From contig JAHILT010000017.1 in the NCBI GenBank assembly GCA_018896875.1, forward strand, positions 1 through 52,494: a stretch of DNA of 52,494 bases. Direction: 5' to 3'. This DNA is from Patescibacteria group bacterium. GTDB lineage: Bacteria; Patescibacteriota; Minisyncoccia; UBA6257; 02-FULL-45-10c. Of the stretch, positions 15,424-23,680 are shown piece by piece. The position numbers and the translations under genes were made by a program. The number at the start of each line of letters is the position of its first letter. The first letter of the stretch is position 1. The notes beneath the pieces are model-generated. The model ran no database searches, was not told the DNA's origin, and worked only from the letters and a program-made list of their open reading frames with translations.

Positions 15424-16575
15424 ATTTTTAATTGGCATTAAGATATGAAAATAAGAAAAATCTTTTTGTGATTTAATAATAAATGGACGTTGATCTCCAT
15501 TTAGTCCTAAAAATATTTCTTCTGATTCAAAATTTTTAAGACCTTCTAATAAAAATTTCCAATTAAAAACAATTTCAAATTCATCTCCTTTTGTTTTAAT
15601 TGGGATTAAATAATGATTTTCACCAACAACCTGAGCAGAAGAAAACACTTCCATAACTTTCTTTCCTTTTTTATTTTTTAATTTAATATCATTATCCTTA
15701 CCACTTAAATTACTAACCAATTTAATAGCATTCATAAAGCCCTCTCTTTCAAGAATGCATTCTGTTTTAAAATCCTTAGGAACAATTTGTTCATAATCAG
15801 GATAATTCCCATCAATAAGCCTGGAAATAACTTCAAGATTATCTGTTTTAAATAGAACTTGATTAGAATCAAAATATATATTCATTTCTTCTTTTCCGTC
15901 GGAAACAGATCCGCCCTGGCCGGGCAGGCCTTTATTGGAAAATATTCTAGAAACTTCTTGTATTGTTTTTAGTGGAATAATAGCTTTAAAACCTTTGGAA
16001 AAATTAGATTTAAAATCTTTATCAAATAAAGTTTTTTCAGCTAATCTAAAACTATCAGTAGCAACTAATTTTAAACTAGAAATCTGAAAATCAAATAAAA
16101 TACCGCTTAATTCTGGTCTTATTTCAGAAATTTGAGCACAATTTAATACTTTTAAAATAGCATCATTGAAAGTATTACAATCAATTTTAAGATATTGCTC
16201 TGAATTATCAATTTTTGGAATTATAGGAAATTCTTCTTCTGTTGAACTTTGTATAATAGCTTCATAATTATCAGTCTTCAAAATTAATTTAGTATTTTTA
16301 TCTTCAGATTCTAAATCAACTTTATCACTATCTAGATTATTAATAATTCCATTTAGAATAGAGAAAGGCGTTGTTATTGATCCTTTTTCTATTATTTTCC
16401 CAGAAATAGTTTTAGTTATAGCTAATTCTAAATTAGTAGTTGTTACTTTTATTTTATTATCAAATATTTTTATAAGAACATTTTTAAGAATTGGTAAATT
16501 ATTATTTTCAGAAACCGCTTTGATAACAGCACTCAAACCTTCTTTTAATCTATCTTTTAAAATAATTATCTTCAT
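15418..16575 (-). CDS. dnaN: DNA polymerase III beta sliding clamp
   Basis: Ring-shaped clamp that tethers DNA polymerase to the template. Seen: KIIILKDRLKEGLSAVIKAV at the start, NLPILKNVLIKI, SSTEEEFPIIP, RPELSGILFDF, LVATDSFRLAEK, LISRLIDGNYPDYEQIVP, and the C-terminal YFHILMPIKNS (canonical -YxLMPMR-like end). At 385 residues it is slightly long. The excess lies near residues 213-227 (KGLPGQGGSVSDGK), encoded by a GC-rich repeat also found in yebC. The spot corresponds to a surface loop before the strand MNIYFD, which may explain why it is tolerated. It lies 230 bases downstream of dnaA on the same strand. Confidence 0.96.
   Translation of the reverse strand: MKIIILKDRLKEGLSAVIKAVSENNNLPILKNVLIKIFDNKIKVTTTNLELAITKTISGKIIEKGSITTPFSILNGIINNLDSDKVDLESEDKNTKLILKTDNYEAIIQSSTEEEFPIIPKIDNSEQYLKIDCNTFNDAILKVLNCAQISEIRPELSGILFDFQISSLKLVATDSFRLAEKTLFDKDFKSNFSKGFKAIIPLKTIQEVSRIFSNKGLPGQGGSVSDGKEEMNIYFDSNQVLFKTDNLEVISRLIDGNYPDYEQIVPKDFKTECILEREGFMNAIKLVSNLSGKDNDIKLKNKKGKKVMEVFSSAQVVGENHYLIPIKTKGDEFEIVFNWKFLLEGLKNFESEEIFLGLNGDQRPFIIKSQKDFSYFHILMPIKNS
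15908..15932. repeat. GC-rich repeat inserted in frame in dnaN
   Basis: GATCCGCCCTGGCCGGGCAG then GCCTT; on the opposite strand it matches yebC 12214-12253 apart from short duplications there. It encodes GLPGQGGS in the clamp. Confidence 0.8.
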
Positions 16576-16805
16576 ATATATAATATAATAATAGAACTAG
16601 TAGTTGTTATAGTATTTGATATCTTTGTTAATAAATACTTTTTAAGCCTATTTTCCCTCTCATTAATCTATTCACACTAGTTGTTAATTTAAGTTAAAAA
16701 CCTTGTTAAAAACTATTTTCTAATTATTATTGCTTTGTTTTCTACCTTTTTGATAACAGTTTTTTGGTAATTTATTAATAAGTTTTTAACAGACCTATCA
16801 ACAAT
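16576..16805. other. dnaA-dnaN intergenic region, AT-rich, possible part of the origin
   Basis: 230 bases with no ORF. There are repeated GTTAAAAAC/GTTTTTAAC words (near 16690-16715 and 16782-16790) and TTGTTAA words. I find no exact TTATCCACA DnaA box. It could hold the dnaN promoter or part of the origin; neither is shown. Confidence 0.4.
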
Positions 16806-18176
16806 TTATTCTTTGTTAATTATTTCTTTTATAGCTAATACTTTTTGATTTAAATTTTGGTTTTTACTTATTTCTTCAGATATTTTATTATAAGCGTAAA
16901 TTGCAGTTGTATGATCTCTTTTTCCTAGTTTTTCACCTATGGATGGATAAGACATGCCTAAAATATCTCGCAAAAGATACATAGCAATTTGTCTAGGTTC
17001 GGCTACGCTGTTTTTTCTACAACGCCCAGTAATATCATTAGTATTAATATGGAAATAATCAATTACGGCCCTAATTACCTGAGAATCACTGACGTTTTTA
17101 GTTGGCTGTTGGATTGTTTTATTAATAATATCTTCAACTTCTTTAGCGCTAAGTTCTGTATTTTTAGTATTTTGAATAAATAGAATCTTATTTAAAACAC
17201 CCTCTAATTCTCTTAGATTTTTTTGAACCTTAGAAGCAATTATATCAATTATATTATCAGACAAATTTAAATTTTTATCTTGAAGTTTGGTTTTTAAAAT
17301 AGCTGTTCTTAATTCGTAGTCTGGATATCCAATATCTACTATCATACCTCCCTCAAATCGTGATCTTAATCTTTCTTCTAGTGTTGGAATAAATCTTGGT
17401 GGTCTGTCAGAAGAAATAATAATTTGTTTATTATTTTCATATAGAGCATTAAATGTATGGAAAAATTCTTCTTCGGTTTTTTCTTTGCCACCAATAAATT
17501 GAATATCATCAATAATTAAAACATCAACAAAACGGTATCGTTCTTTAATGTCTTCCATTCGTTTGTTTCTAATCCCCCAAATTACTTCACTAGTAAATTT
17601 TTCTGAAGAAACATATTTTACTTTTACCTTATCATCATATTCTTTTTTTATTTCACTTCCTAATGCTTGAATAAGATGTGTTTTTCCAAGACCTACTCCT
17701 CCATAAACAAAAAGAGGATTATATTTTTTACCAACATCTTTTATAACAGCTGAAGCGGCAGCATGAGCCAATTCATTAGACGAACCAACAATAAAAGAAT
17801 CAAGAGTGTATCGTGGATTTAAATTAGTCTCTGGGTCAACTCGTAATTCTGCAAATGATTGTTGGAATTTTATATCAGGCTCAATTACTTTTTTCTGTTT
17901 ATTCTTAATATTTTGATTATTAGAAGAGTTTTTGTTCTCTACAATATATTCTATTTTTTTTGTTGAACTATCAAGGTTTCTTAAAACAGAAAGAATAATT
18001 TTATTATATTTATTCTCCACCCACTCTTTAGCAAAGTTATTAGGGAAACTTACGAAAACAACACCATCTTCTTTGTGAGTTAGTTGGCTATTTTTTAGCC
18101 ATGTAAGAAAATTAGGGCGAGATATTTGTAACTCTACTTCACTAAGTGTTGATTGCCAAAGGTGTTCTAAATTCAT
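16806..18176 (-). CDS. dnaA: Chromosomal replication initiator DnaA
   Basis: AAA+ ATPase that binds and opens the origin. All four domains are visible: domain I (LWQSTLSEVELQISRPNFLT), a short linker rich in Asn/Lys (about residues 90-115), domain III with Walker A GGVGLGKTHLIQA, Walker B VLIIDDIQFIGGKEKTEEEF and sensor/arginine-finger region SRFEGGMIVDI, and domain IV with the DNA-binding signature GRCRKNSVAEPRQIAMYLLR and GKRDHTTAIYAY. The length (456) is typical. Its 3' neighbour is dnaN, and rpmH lies divergently upstream, the classical origin-region order. Confidence 0.97.
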   Translation of the reverse strand: MNLEHLWQSTLSEVELQISRPNFLTWLKNSQLTHKEDGVVFVSFPNNFAKEWVENKYNKIILSVLRNLDSSTKKIEYIVENKNSSNNQNIKNKQKKVIEPDIKFQQSFAELRVDPETNLNPRYTLDSFIVGSSNELAHAAASAVIKDVGKKYNPLFVYGGVGLGKTHLIQALGSEIKKEYDDKVKVKYVSSEKFTSEVIWGIRNKRMEDIKERYRFVDVLIIDDIQFIGGKEKTEEEFFHTFNALYENNKQIIISSDRPPRFIPTLEERLRSRFEGGMIVDIGYPDYELRTAILKTKLQDKNLNLSDNIIDIIASKVQKNLRELEGVLNKILFIQNTKNTELSAKEVEDIINKTIQQPTKNVSDSQVIRAVIDYFHINTNDITGRCRKNSVAEPRQIAMYLLRDILGMSYPSIGEKLGKRDHTTAIYAYNKISEEISKNQNLNQKVLAIKEIINKE

Positions 18177-18410
18177 TTTTAAAACTTCTTAATTAATTTA
18201 ATTCTATTACTGTGCTGGAAATAGTCAAACAGTAAAAATATAACAATATGTTAGCTTTTTGTGGAGAACTTATTTAACACTGACGTCATATGGATTATTT
18301 ACCACTTGGTTTAATTACATTGTAAGGCTTCTTGTGATGGTTTTCAATAAGAATTCTAAAATTATTAAGACATCTTGTTTTTAGTATTTAAATTTGTTAA
18401 TCTTTTTTGT
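18177..18410. other. dnaA-rpmH intergenic region, candidate origin of replication
   Basis: By gene order this is the most likely oriC: dnaA leaves to the left, rpmH-rnpA-yidC-jag to the right. The 234 bases are AT-rich, with TTTTTGTGGAGAACTTATTT near 18255 and no perfect 9-mer DnaA box. Loose box relatives such as TTATTTACC and TTTTGTGGA are present, but the match is too weak to count. Promoters for dnaA and rpmH must also lie here. Confidence 0.45.
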
Positions 18411-18545
18411 ATGTCAATAACCTATCAACCAGCAAAAAAGAAAAGAGCCAGAACTCACGGCTTTTTAAAACGCTCTAGAACTCCTGGCGGCAGACGCGTG
18501 ATTGCTAATAGAAGAGCAAAAGGAAGAAAAAAGCTCACTGTATAA
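18411..18545 (+). CDS. rpmH: 50S ribosomal protein L34
   Basis: 44 residues, [20 protein letters not shown] followed by [20 protein letters not shown]. This is the complete L34 signature. It is the first gene of the conserved rpmH-rnpA-yidC-jag cluster beside dnaA. The start is ATG; no Shine-Dalgarno is obvious. Confidence 0.97.
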   Translation: MSITYQPAKKKRARTHGFLKRSRTPGGRRVIANRRAKGRKKLTV

Positions 18546-18550
18546 AATAG

Positions 18551-18619
18551 TGGGCTAGCGACTAGTAGTTAGTGGTTAGTATTTTTTCAAATTTCTAGTG
18601 GCTAGTGGCTAGTTACTAA
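18551..18619. repeat. CTAGTGGCTAGT-family dispersed repeat, copy 4 (longest)
   Basis: GGCTAGCGACTAGTAGTTAG, TGGTTAGT, then after a T-run CTAGTGGCTAGTGGCTAGTT and ACTAAA. It separates rpmH from rnpA. Confidence 0.7.
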
Positions 18620-18633
18620 ATTTCTATTCTTTT

Positions 18634-18999
18634 ATGCTTGCAAAGAAATATCGTTTGCCAATTCAATCTGTTTTACGTAAAAACGGCCATAGTTTTAAAA
18701 GTCGTTATTTTTTGTTTAAAGTTTTTTCCCGCCCAATAGAGCTGGACACCACCCAAAAAACAGATTTTAATCGTTTTGGCGTTATAATCAGCAAAAAAGT
18801 TTCTAAGAAAGCTACGGATAGGAATCAATTGAAAAGAATTGTTTTTGATTTTGTTAAGAAATTTATTTTTTCGCAAAGTAAAAATAAAATTGGTAAATTT
18901 GATATTTTAATTATTCTTTCTCCGGGTGTGGCTAAATTAAAAAAAATAGATATAATAAAAGAACTCAACGAATCTTTATCTAAGTGTTTAAAAATTTAA
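18634..18999 (+). CDS. rnpA: Ribonuclease P protein component
   Basis: Protein subunit that helps the RNase P RNA cut pre-tRNA 5' leaders. Seen: YRLPIQSVLRKNGHSFKSRY at the start, FGVIISKKVSKKATDRNQLKR (the RNR-type basic motif) and IVFDFVKKF, with a C-terminal DILIILSPGVAKL. 121 residues is normal. The ATG at 18634 follows the dispersed repeat. yidC begins 25 bases after its stop. Confidence 0.95.
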   Translation: MLAKKYRLPIQSVLRKNGHSFKSRYFLFKVFSRPIELDTTQKTDFNRFGVIISKKVSKKATDRNQLKRIVFDFVKKFIFSQSKNKIGKFDILIILSPGVAKLKKIDIIKELNESLSKCLKI

Positions 19000-19024
19000 A
19001 ATTTAAAATTTAAAATTATTTGTT

Positions 19025-19726
19025 ATGTTTCATACTTATTTATATCTTCCTCTTTTAAATAGTTTAATATTTTTATATGAAAATATTTCTTTTGGAAGCT
19101 TTGGACTAGCCATTATTTTACTCACACTTCTTATTAGATTTATATTATTTCCTCTTTTTTATAAAAGTGCCAAAAGTCAGCTGGTGATGCAAAAGCTTCA
19201 ACCGGTCATACAAAAAATTCAAAAAGACAATAAGGACAATAAAGAAAAACAAGCGCAGGAACTATTAAGTCTCTATAGAAAAAACAACGTTAATCCTTTT
19301 ATTAGTATTTTAATGGTTTTTGTGCAACTTCCTATTCTAATCGCTCTTTATCGTCTTTTTATGTCTGATTTCTCTGCTTTGCCGATAGCAGAGCTATATA
19401 GCTTCGTAAGTCAACCAGAACATATAAATACTATGTTTTTAGGGTTGATAGATCTTAAAAGTCGCAGTATGCTTATGGTTGGATTAGCGGCAGCTGCTCA
19501 ATACTTTCAAGGAAAGCTAACTTTGCCAAAAACAAATAAAAAGAACAAGGACTTGTCTACTATAGAAAGAATGACTAAGCAGATGGTGTTCTTTGGTCCT
19601 ATGTTTACAGTTTTAATTTTATGGCAACTACCCTCAGCGTTAGGATTATATTGGTTAATAACTTCTGTTTTTTCTATAATCCAACAGATTTATATAAATA
19701 AGAAAATTAAAGTAGCAGTTAATTAA
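19025..19726 (+). CDS. yidC: Membrane protein insertase YidC/Oxa1 family
   Basis: Inserts proteins into the cytoplasmic membrane. This is the short, Gram-positive-like form (233 residues) without the large periplasmic domain. Seen: first helix and the conserved LAIILLTLLIRFILFPLF with the catalytic-groove Arg, KLQPVIQKIQKDNKDNKEK cytoplasmic hairpin, NPFISILMVFVQLPILIALY, and a final FTVLILWQLPSALGLYWLIT with VFSIIQQ. It lies between rnpA and jag as usual. It has no lipoprotein Cys at the N-terminus. Confidence 0.95.
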   Translation: MFHTYLYLPLLNSLIFLYENISFGSFGLAIILLTLLIRFILFPLFYKSAKSQLVMQKLQPVIQKIQKDNKDNKEKQAQELLSLYRKNNVNPFISILMVFVQLPILIALYRLFMSDFSALPIAELYSFVSQPEHINTMFLGLIDLKSRSMLMVGLAAAAQYFQGKLTLPKTNKKNKDLSTIERMTKQMVFFGPMFTVLILWQLPSALGLYWLITSVFSIIQQIYINKKIKVAVN

Positions 19727-19746
19727 TTGAATTTTTACTATCTGAT

Positions 19747-20190
19747 ATGAGTAATATAGAAAATGTTAAAAATAAAATAGAAGAATTTTTGCAAATAGGC
19801 GGATTTAAAGATTTTTCTATAACAGCTGATACCGAAGGAAAAAGAATATCAATATTTATCCATGATTTAGATATTAGAAATATGTTGCCCGAACTTATTT
19901 CTGATTTTGAAAGAATCGGAAAACTTATTTTAAAAAGACTAGATGTTTTTTCAGAAGAAAATTTAATTTTAGATATAAATAATTATAGAAGAGAAAGAGA
20001 GGATTTGATTTCTGGACTGGCTAAGGCTGCAGCTAGGAAAGTTTTATTAAATAAAGAAGAAGTTAAATTACCAGCTATGAATGCTTACGAAAGAAGAATT
20101 ATTCATGTAGAGTTAGCTACAAGACCTGATATTAAAACAGAAAGCTATGGAGAAGGACGTGATAGATATATTATTGTAAAGCCAATATAA
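19747..20190 (+). CDS. jag: Jag/KhpB RNA-binding protein (KH + R3H domains)
   Basis: 147 residues. Residues 1-80 form a KH-II domain of the SpoIIIJ-associated type (ISIFIHDLDIRNMLPELISD). Residues 83-147 form an R3H domain with DINNYRREREDLISGLAKAA, LPAMNAYERRIIHVELA and ESYGEGRDRYIIVKP; the R-x3-H core is RRIIH. The N-terminal Jag-N domain of larger homologues is absent, which is common in short forms. In Firmicutes it binds RNA with KhpA and affects cell elongation. Confidence 0.92.
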   Translation: MSNIENVKNKIEEFLQIGGFKDFSITADTEGKRISIFIHDLDIRNMLPELISDFERIGKLILKRLDVFSEENLILDINNYRREREDLISGLAKAAARKVLLNKEEVKLPAMNAYERRIIHVELATRPDIKTESYGEGRDRYIIVKPI

Positions 20191-20198
20191 TACTAAGA

Positions 20199-20257
20199 CA
20201 ATTTCCAATACCCAATTACCAATTTCTAAATTAAGAATCAGAAATTAGAAATTTTAC
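20199..20257. repeat. AT-rich 'aatttctaattt' repeat between convergent genes
   Basis: ACAATTTCCAATACCCAATT is followed by AATTTCTAA and its inverted form TTAGAAATT. Related AT-rich words occur at 39805-39830 and 45881-45900 and in the rsmA insertions. No T-run terminator is evident. Confidence 0.45.
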
Positions 20258-21418
20258 TCACTCAAGCTTGAGCGAGTAAAGTTTATTATCATAACGGTTT
20301 ATAAAAAGAAGGGAGTCATCTTTAATTTTCAAATTATAAATATCTAAAGCTACCTCGCTTCCATCAAAAATTTTAGAAATAGTTTCTTCGGAACGATCTA
20401 TCATAAAAATATCGTCAATGAAATACTCAGCTTTTTTATAGTAATCATCAGGCAGAGTGATGCCGTCTCTAATATTTTTTGGCACTCCACAATAAATTTT
20501 TTGGGATTCTATAAGACATTTTTCGGGCATACTTAAAAAAGTAAAATTAGCAGTGGTGTTTCCAAAATTATCAATCAAACTTAGTTTTGGTTTTCTTTCA
20601 AATACACCCATTTTAATACCCGAATCTCCGTTTTTATCCCAATTAATATTTAGTCCGTATTCTCCGTCAATTAAGGTTTTTAATGTTTTTTGTTCTAAGT
20701 TAAAAGAGTAAGCATATCCTCTTGATTCAATTGATGAATCTCCATAAAATAATAATTCGGAATCTTTTATCCAATTCAATCTTAATCCAACTTGACTCAT
20801 TTCTTGTATTTTAGAAGTTTCTTGGCTAGTTAAATCTAGTATATTAAGATTATTTTGGTCTGTATAAGCAATTTTTTTAGAGTCAGGAGAAAAAGAAGCG
20901 GAGATAGTGTCAATCGGAAGAGGCGTCCAATTAGTAGAACTAGCAGAAAAAATACTTAAAGTTGGCATTTGAGGGTAATTAAATTCTGCGACCGCAAAAG
21001 ATCCGTCATTAGAAGCCTTTATATTGTGTAGATTGTTTAATGTTTGCGAAATTACTAATTGTCTAGTGCCATCATTATTTATTCTGACTATTTGTCCATT
21101 TAAATTAGCAAAATAAAGACTATTTTCTTCAGGGTTGGACCAATACTCAAAAACAGGAGAATTTACCAAAATAGAAAGTTTTTGAGCTACAATCTGGGGT
21201 TCCTGACTAATTATATCTGTACCGTCTTCTTCTATAGGTTCAACAAAATCATCATCGTCAATATCAATTATGCTAGTAATTGGTGGTTTTCCATAGTCAA
21301 TAATATTTTTTATTCCCCCTTTACTATCAAGCCATTGCCAAAAATAATAACCTCCTGCGATTAAGAGAATAATAATCAATACAATAGCCATTATTTTCAC
21401 AAATTTTTGATAGTTCAT
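20258..21418 (-). CDS. Membrane-anchored beta-propeller protein (TolB/WD40-like)
   Basis: 386 residues: an N-terminal anchor (IMAIVLIIILLIAGGYYFW, about 9-27), an acidic linker (IDIDDDDFVEPIEEDG), then repeated blades with strand patterns SLYFANLNGQIVRIN, FSPDSKKIAYTDQNNLNILD and LFYGDSS. This suggests a six- or seven-bladed propeller outside the cell. It is the last gene of the type IV secretion-like operon, 6 bases after the pilin-like gene, so it may be an accessory of that machine. Its ligand is unknown. Confidence 0.7.
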   Translation of the reverse strand: MNYQKFVKIMAIVLIIILLIAGGYYFWQWLDSKGGIKNIIDYGKPPITSIIDIDDDDFVEPIEEDGTDIISQEPQIVAQKLSILVNSPVFEYWSNPEENSLYFANLNGQIVRINNDGTRQLVISQTLNNLHNIKASNDGSFAVAEFNYPQMPTLSIFSASSTNWTPLPIDTISASFSPDSKKIAYTDQNNLNILDLTSQETSKIQEMSQVGLRLNWIKDSELLFYGDSSIESRGYAYSFNLEQKTLKTLIDGEYGLNINWDKNGDSGIKMGVFERKPKLSLIDNFGNTTANFTFLSMPEKCLIESQKIYCGVPKNIRDGITLPDDYYKKAEYFIDDIFMIDRSEETISKIFDGSEVALDIYNLKIKDDSLLFINRYDNKLYSLKLE

Positions 21419-21424
21419 ATTGAA

Positions 21425-22495
21425 TTATTTTTTAATACATTTTCTGTCTTTTGATAATTCGTATCCTTCGGCACATTCATCGCATTCCATACCTTCTCCG
21501 GTTCCGTAGGTTTTTTTACTTTCGTCTCCTCCTATAGTTACAGATGCGCCGAAACTTCCTCCTGCGCTTGACCACTTAATACAACCTTCAGGTGCTTTAA
21601 GATTAGCTTTGGTATTATTTTGTTCTTCGTCAATATATCTTCCGGTTGGTGCAAGCGTGTCTAAATTAATCACTTCCATTGACGGATTAGCCAGATTAAC
21701 TAAATTAGGATTAATTGTGTAGAGTATTAAATAAGCGCCCATTAATAAGGCTAATCCTAATATAGCTTGCAACATTTGATCTTTAGCGTCGTCTTTGCTG
21801 GCAAAATTTCCAGCTGAAAGTGTATAACGTACAGCTCCGAGGATAAGGAATAATAAAGCTGTTAACCCAGCAATCATTAATCCGAATTGATACAACCTAG
21901 CAATATAACCTGCTGGAGTGTCGGATTTAGGACATTCTCCCAAGCTAGGATTACAAGGAATTTCGACTCTCATTTCATATGGGACTATAGGAGCGGATAA
22001 ATTTGAAAGGTCGGTTGTTGCTTCTAGGTCTTTTGCTCTTACAATTTTTGTTGGTGGGACAATACATCCTAATATTTGATTTGGATTTTTAGGGTCATAA
22101 TATTTCATTTTTGGAAGGTCACAGACAAATTGTCCATCTACAATCTTTCCCCCCTTTTCCAAACAAACCGTAGGCTTAGATGCGTCTCCTAAAGAAAATC
22201 CATATTGTGCTTTGATTACTGTCTGCCACCAAGCATTATCCACTACAAAAGTTTGATAACTACCCGTAGGACATTCAAGCGCTACTATTTTCTCTCCTTC
22301 TTTTGTGTCCCTATCTTCTTGTATTTTTTCTGGTATGTTTTTTGGTATTGTCTTATCATCGGTAGGTAAACCTATTTCTGACGGGAGATTTTGGTCTATC
22401 GCGTCTTGAGCAAAACTCGTTTGAATCAACCCAAAAAACAAACAAAAAATCACTAGTATTAATATAGGATATTTGATTGTTTTTTTATTTTTCAT
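21425..22495 (-). CDS. VirB2/TrbC-like membrane protein of the type IV secretion-like locus
   Basis: 356 residues with a signal peptide (ILILVIFCLFFGLIQTSFAQ). A large extracellular part (about 30-190) is followed by two closely spaced helices (FGLMIAGLTALLFLILGAVR and QAILGLALLMGAYLILYTI) separated by a charged loop (SKDDAKDQM), the arrangement of VirB2/TrbC pilins. The C-terminal 100 residues are Gly/Cys-rich. It is far larger than a classical VirB2 (about 120), as seen for CPR secretion loci. Assignment rests on the two-helix core and position, so it is tentative. Confidence 0.6.
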   Translation of the reverse strand: MKNKKTIKYPILILVIFCLFFGLIQTSFAQDAIDQNLPSEIGLPTDDKTIPKNIPEKIQEDRDTKEGEKIVALECPTGSYQTFVVDNAWWQTVIKAQYGFSLGDASKPTVCLEKGGKIVDGQFVCDLPKMKYYDPKNPNQILGCIVPPTKIVRAKDLEATTDLSNLSAPIVPYEMRVEIPCNPSLGECPKSDTPAGYIARLYQFGLMIAGLTALLFLILGAVRYTLSAGNFASKDDAKDQMLQAILGLALLMGAYLILYTINPNLVNLANPSMEVINLDTLAPTGRYIDEEQNNTKANLKAPEGCIKWSSAGGSFGASVTIGGDESKKTYGTGEGMECDECAEGYELSKDRKCIKK

Positions 22496-22516
22496 TTTAT
22501 TTTTTATTCGTATATA

Positions 22517-23269
22517 TTACCTTATATCCAAACTAATATAATCTTTGGCGAATTGTAATTGGTCGGCTAAATTTTGAACAAAAACCCTAATACTTATACT
22601 AGAACCTTCTTTTACTCCACCTTTTGTATCCATAGCAAGATTTAAAATATCTGATTTATCTGCTTCTCCAATAACATCTAAGCCATTTACGGTCCAATTT
22701 ATTTTTAATTCTCCGAGATTAGATATACCAAAAAAATAAGGCAACACCTGAAAAGTGTTTTCTCCGATATTAATTGTTTTATTTTGATAAGGAGTATTAA
22801 TAACTACTTCGGGACTAGAAGATGGAATAGTAATTATAGCTCCTAAATCAGTATTTTTGTATTTAGAATCTTTATAATTAGGAATTGATATTTCAACAAA
22901 TTGATCTATATTTCTAACAGCCGTAAATTTTATATTTTTTAAACCAATGCCTGATTTTAAGAAATTATCGTTTACATACCATTCTATTTCTTGATTAGAA
23001 ACATCTATAAATTTACCATTATCTAAAACATCAAAACTGATTTCTATATCAGAATTTTTACTAACCAAAATTTTTCCTTTGTAATCAGCTGGCACATAAT
23101 TGATTGCTTTCCAAGAAATTAAAAAATCAAAATCTGGGTTGGTTGGCATAGAAAAATCAGGCAATGCAATCTGTGCTTTAGTTTTAACAGATGGTCCCAT
23201 AATCAAACCAATCAATGAAAGACAAACAAAAAGCAATGAATATTTTTTTATGAAGTTGAATATTTTCAT
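22517..23269 (-). CDS. Secreted Ig-like protein of the type IV secretion-like locus
   Basis: 250 residues with a signal peptide (YSLLFVCLSLIGLIMGPSV, cut near TKA-Q). The mature part looks like two beta-sandwich domains: ILVSKNSDIEISFDVLDNGK with IEWYVNDNFLKSG, and NKTINIGENTFQVLPYFFG with LKINWTVNGLDV. No family is recognised. Conserved position between the 130-residue membrane protein and the VirB2-like gene suggests a structural or adhesive part of the machine. Confidence 0.55.
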   Translation of the reverse strand: MKIFNFIKKYSLLFVCLSLIGLIMGPSVKTKAQIALPDFSMPTNPDFDFLISWKAINYVPADYKGKILVSKNSDIEISFDVLDNGKFIDVSNQEIEWYVNDNFLKSGIGLKNIKFTAVRNIDQFVEISIPNYKDSKYKNTDLGAIITIPSSSPEVVINTPYQNKTINIGENTFQVLPYFFGISNLGELKINWTVNGLDVIGEADKSDILNLAMDTKGGVKEGSSISIRVFVQNLADQLQFAKDYISLDIR

Positions 23270-23287
23270 TTATCTTTTAATTATAAC

Positions 23288-23680
23288 TTATTTTTTACTA
23301 ACAGGCTTAGTTATTTTTCTTGCTTTTTTAATTTTTTCAACAACTTTTCCTATTTTAGTTCCCCCTGAACGATCAAGGAATATTATAGTAAACCAAAGGA
23401 ATGTGGACGGGACCAACGAGCCTATGTATGGAATTACTTTTATTCCGTTGACTGCTAAATTAGTAAGCCATACCTCGGGACCCATTTTTTTTATGACAAC
23501 AAAATAAAATTGACTTATAGACGTTCTTGTAAGATCCATTATTCCGAAGTCGTCTAGGGCGAAAAAAAACAAAATAAGATCAATTGCATCGGAGATTAAG
23601 TAAAACGGAGTGATAAAAACTATTTCAGTTATTGAAATTTTTGGCTCGGAAATTTCTATTGTTTGTTTTTGATCAATCAT
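23288..23680 (-). CDS. Small membrane protein of the type IV secretion-like locus
   Basis: 130 residues with two or three hydrophobic stretches (ITEIVFITPFYLISDAIDLI, LFFFALDD, LVPSTFLWFTIIFLD) and a basic C-terminus (KVVEKIKKARKITK). Its start overlaps the VirB4 stop by 4 bases (ATGA), so it is translationally coupled to the ATPase. It is too short for VirB3/VirB8 to be argued. Function unknown. Confidence 0.55.
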   Translation of the reverse strand: MIDQKQTIEISEPKISITEIVFITPFYLISDAIDLILFFFALDDFGIMDLTRTSISQFYFVVIKKMGPEVWLTNLAVNGIKVIPYIGSLVPSTFLWFTIIFLDRSGGTKIGKVVEKIKKARKITKPVSKK

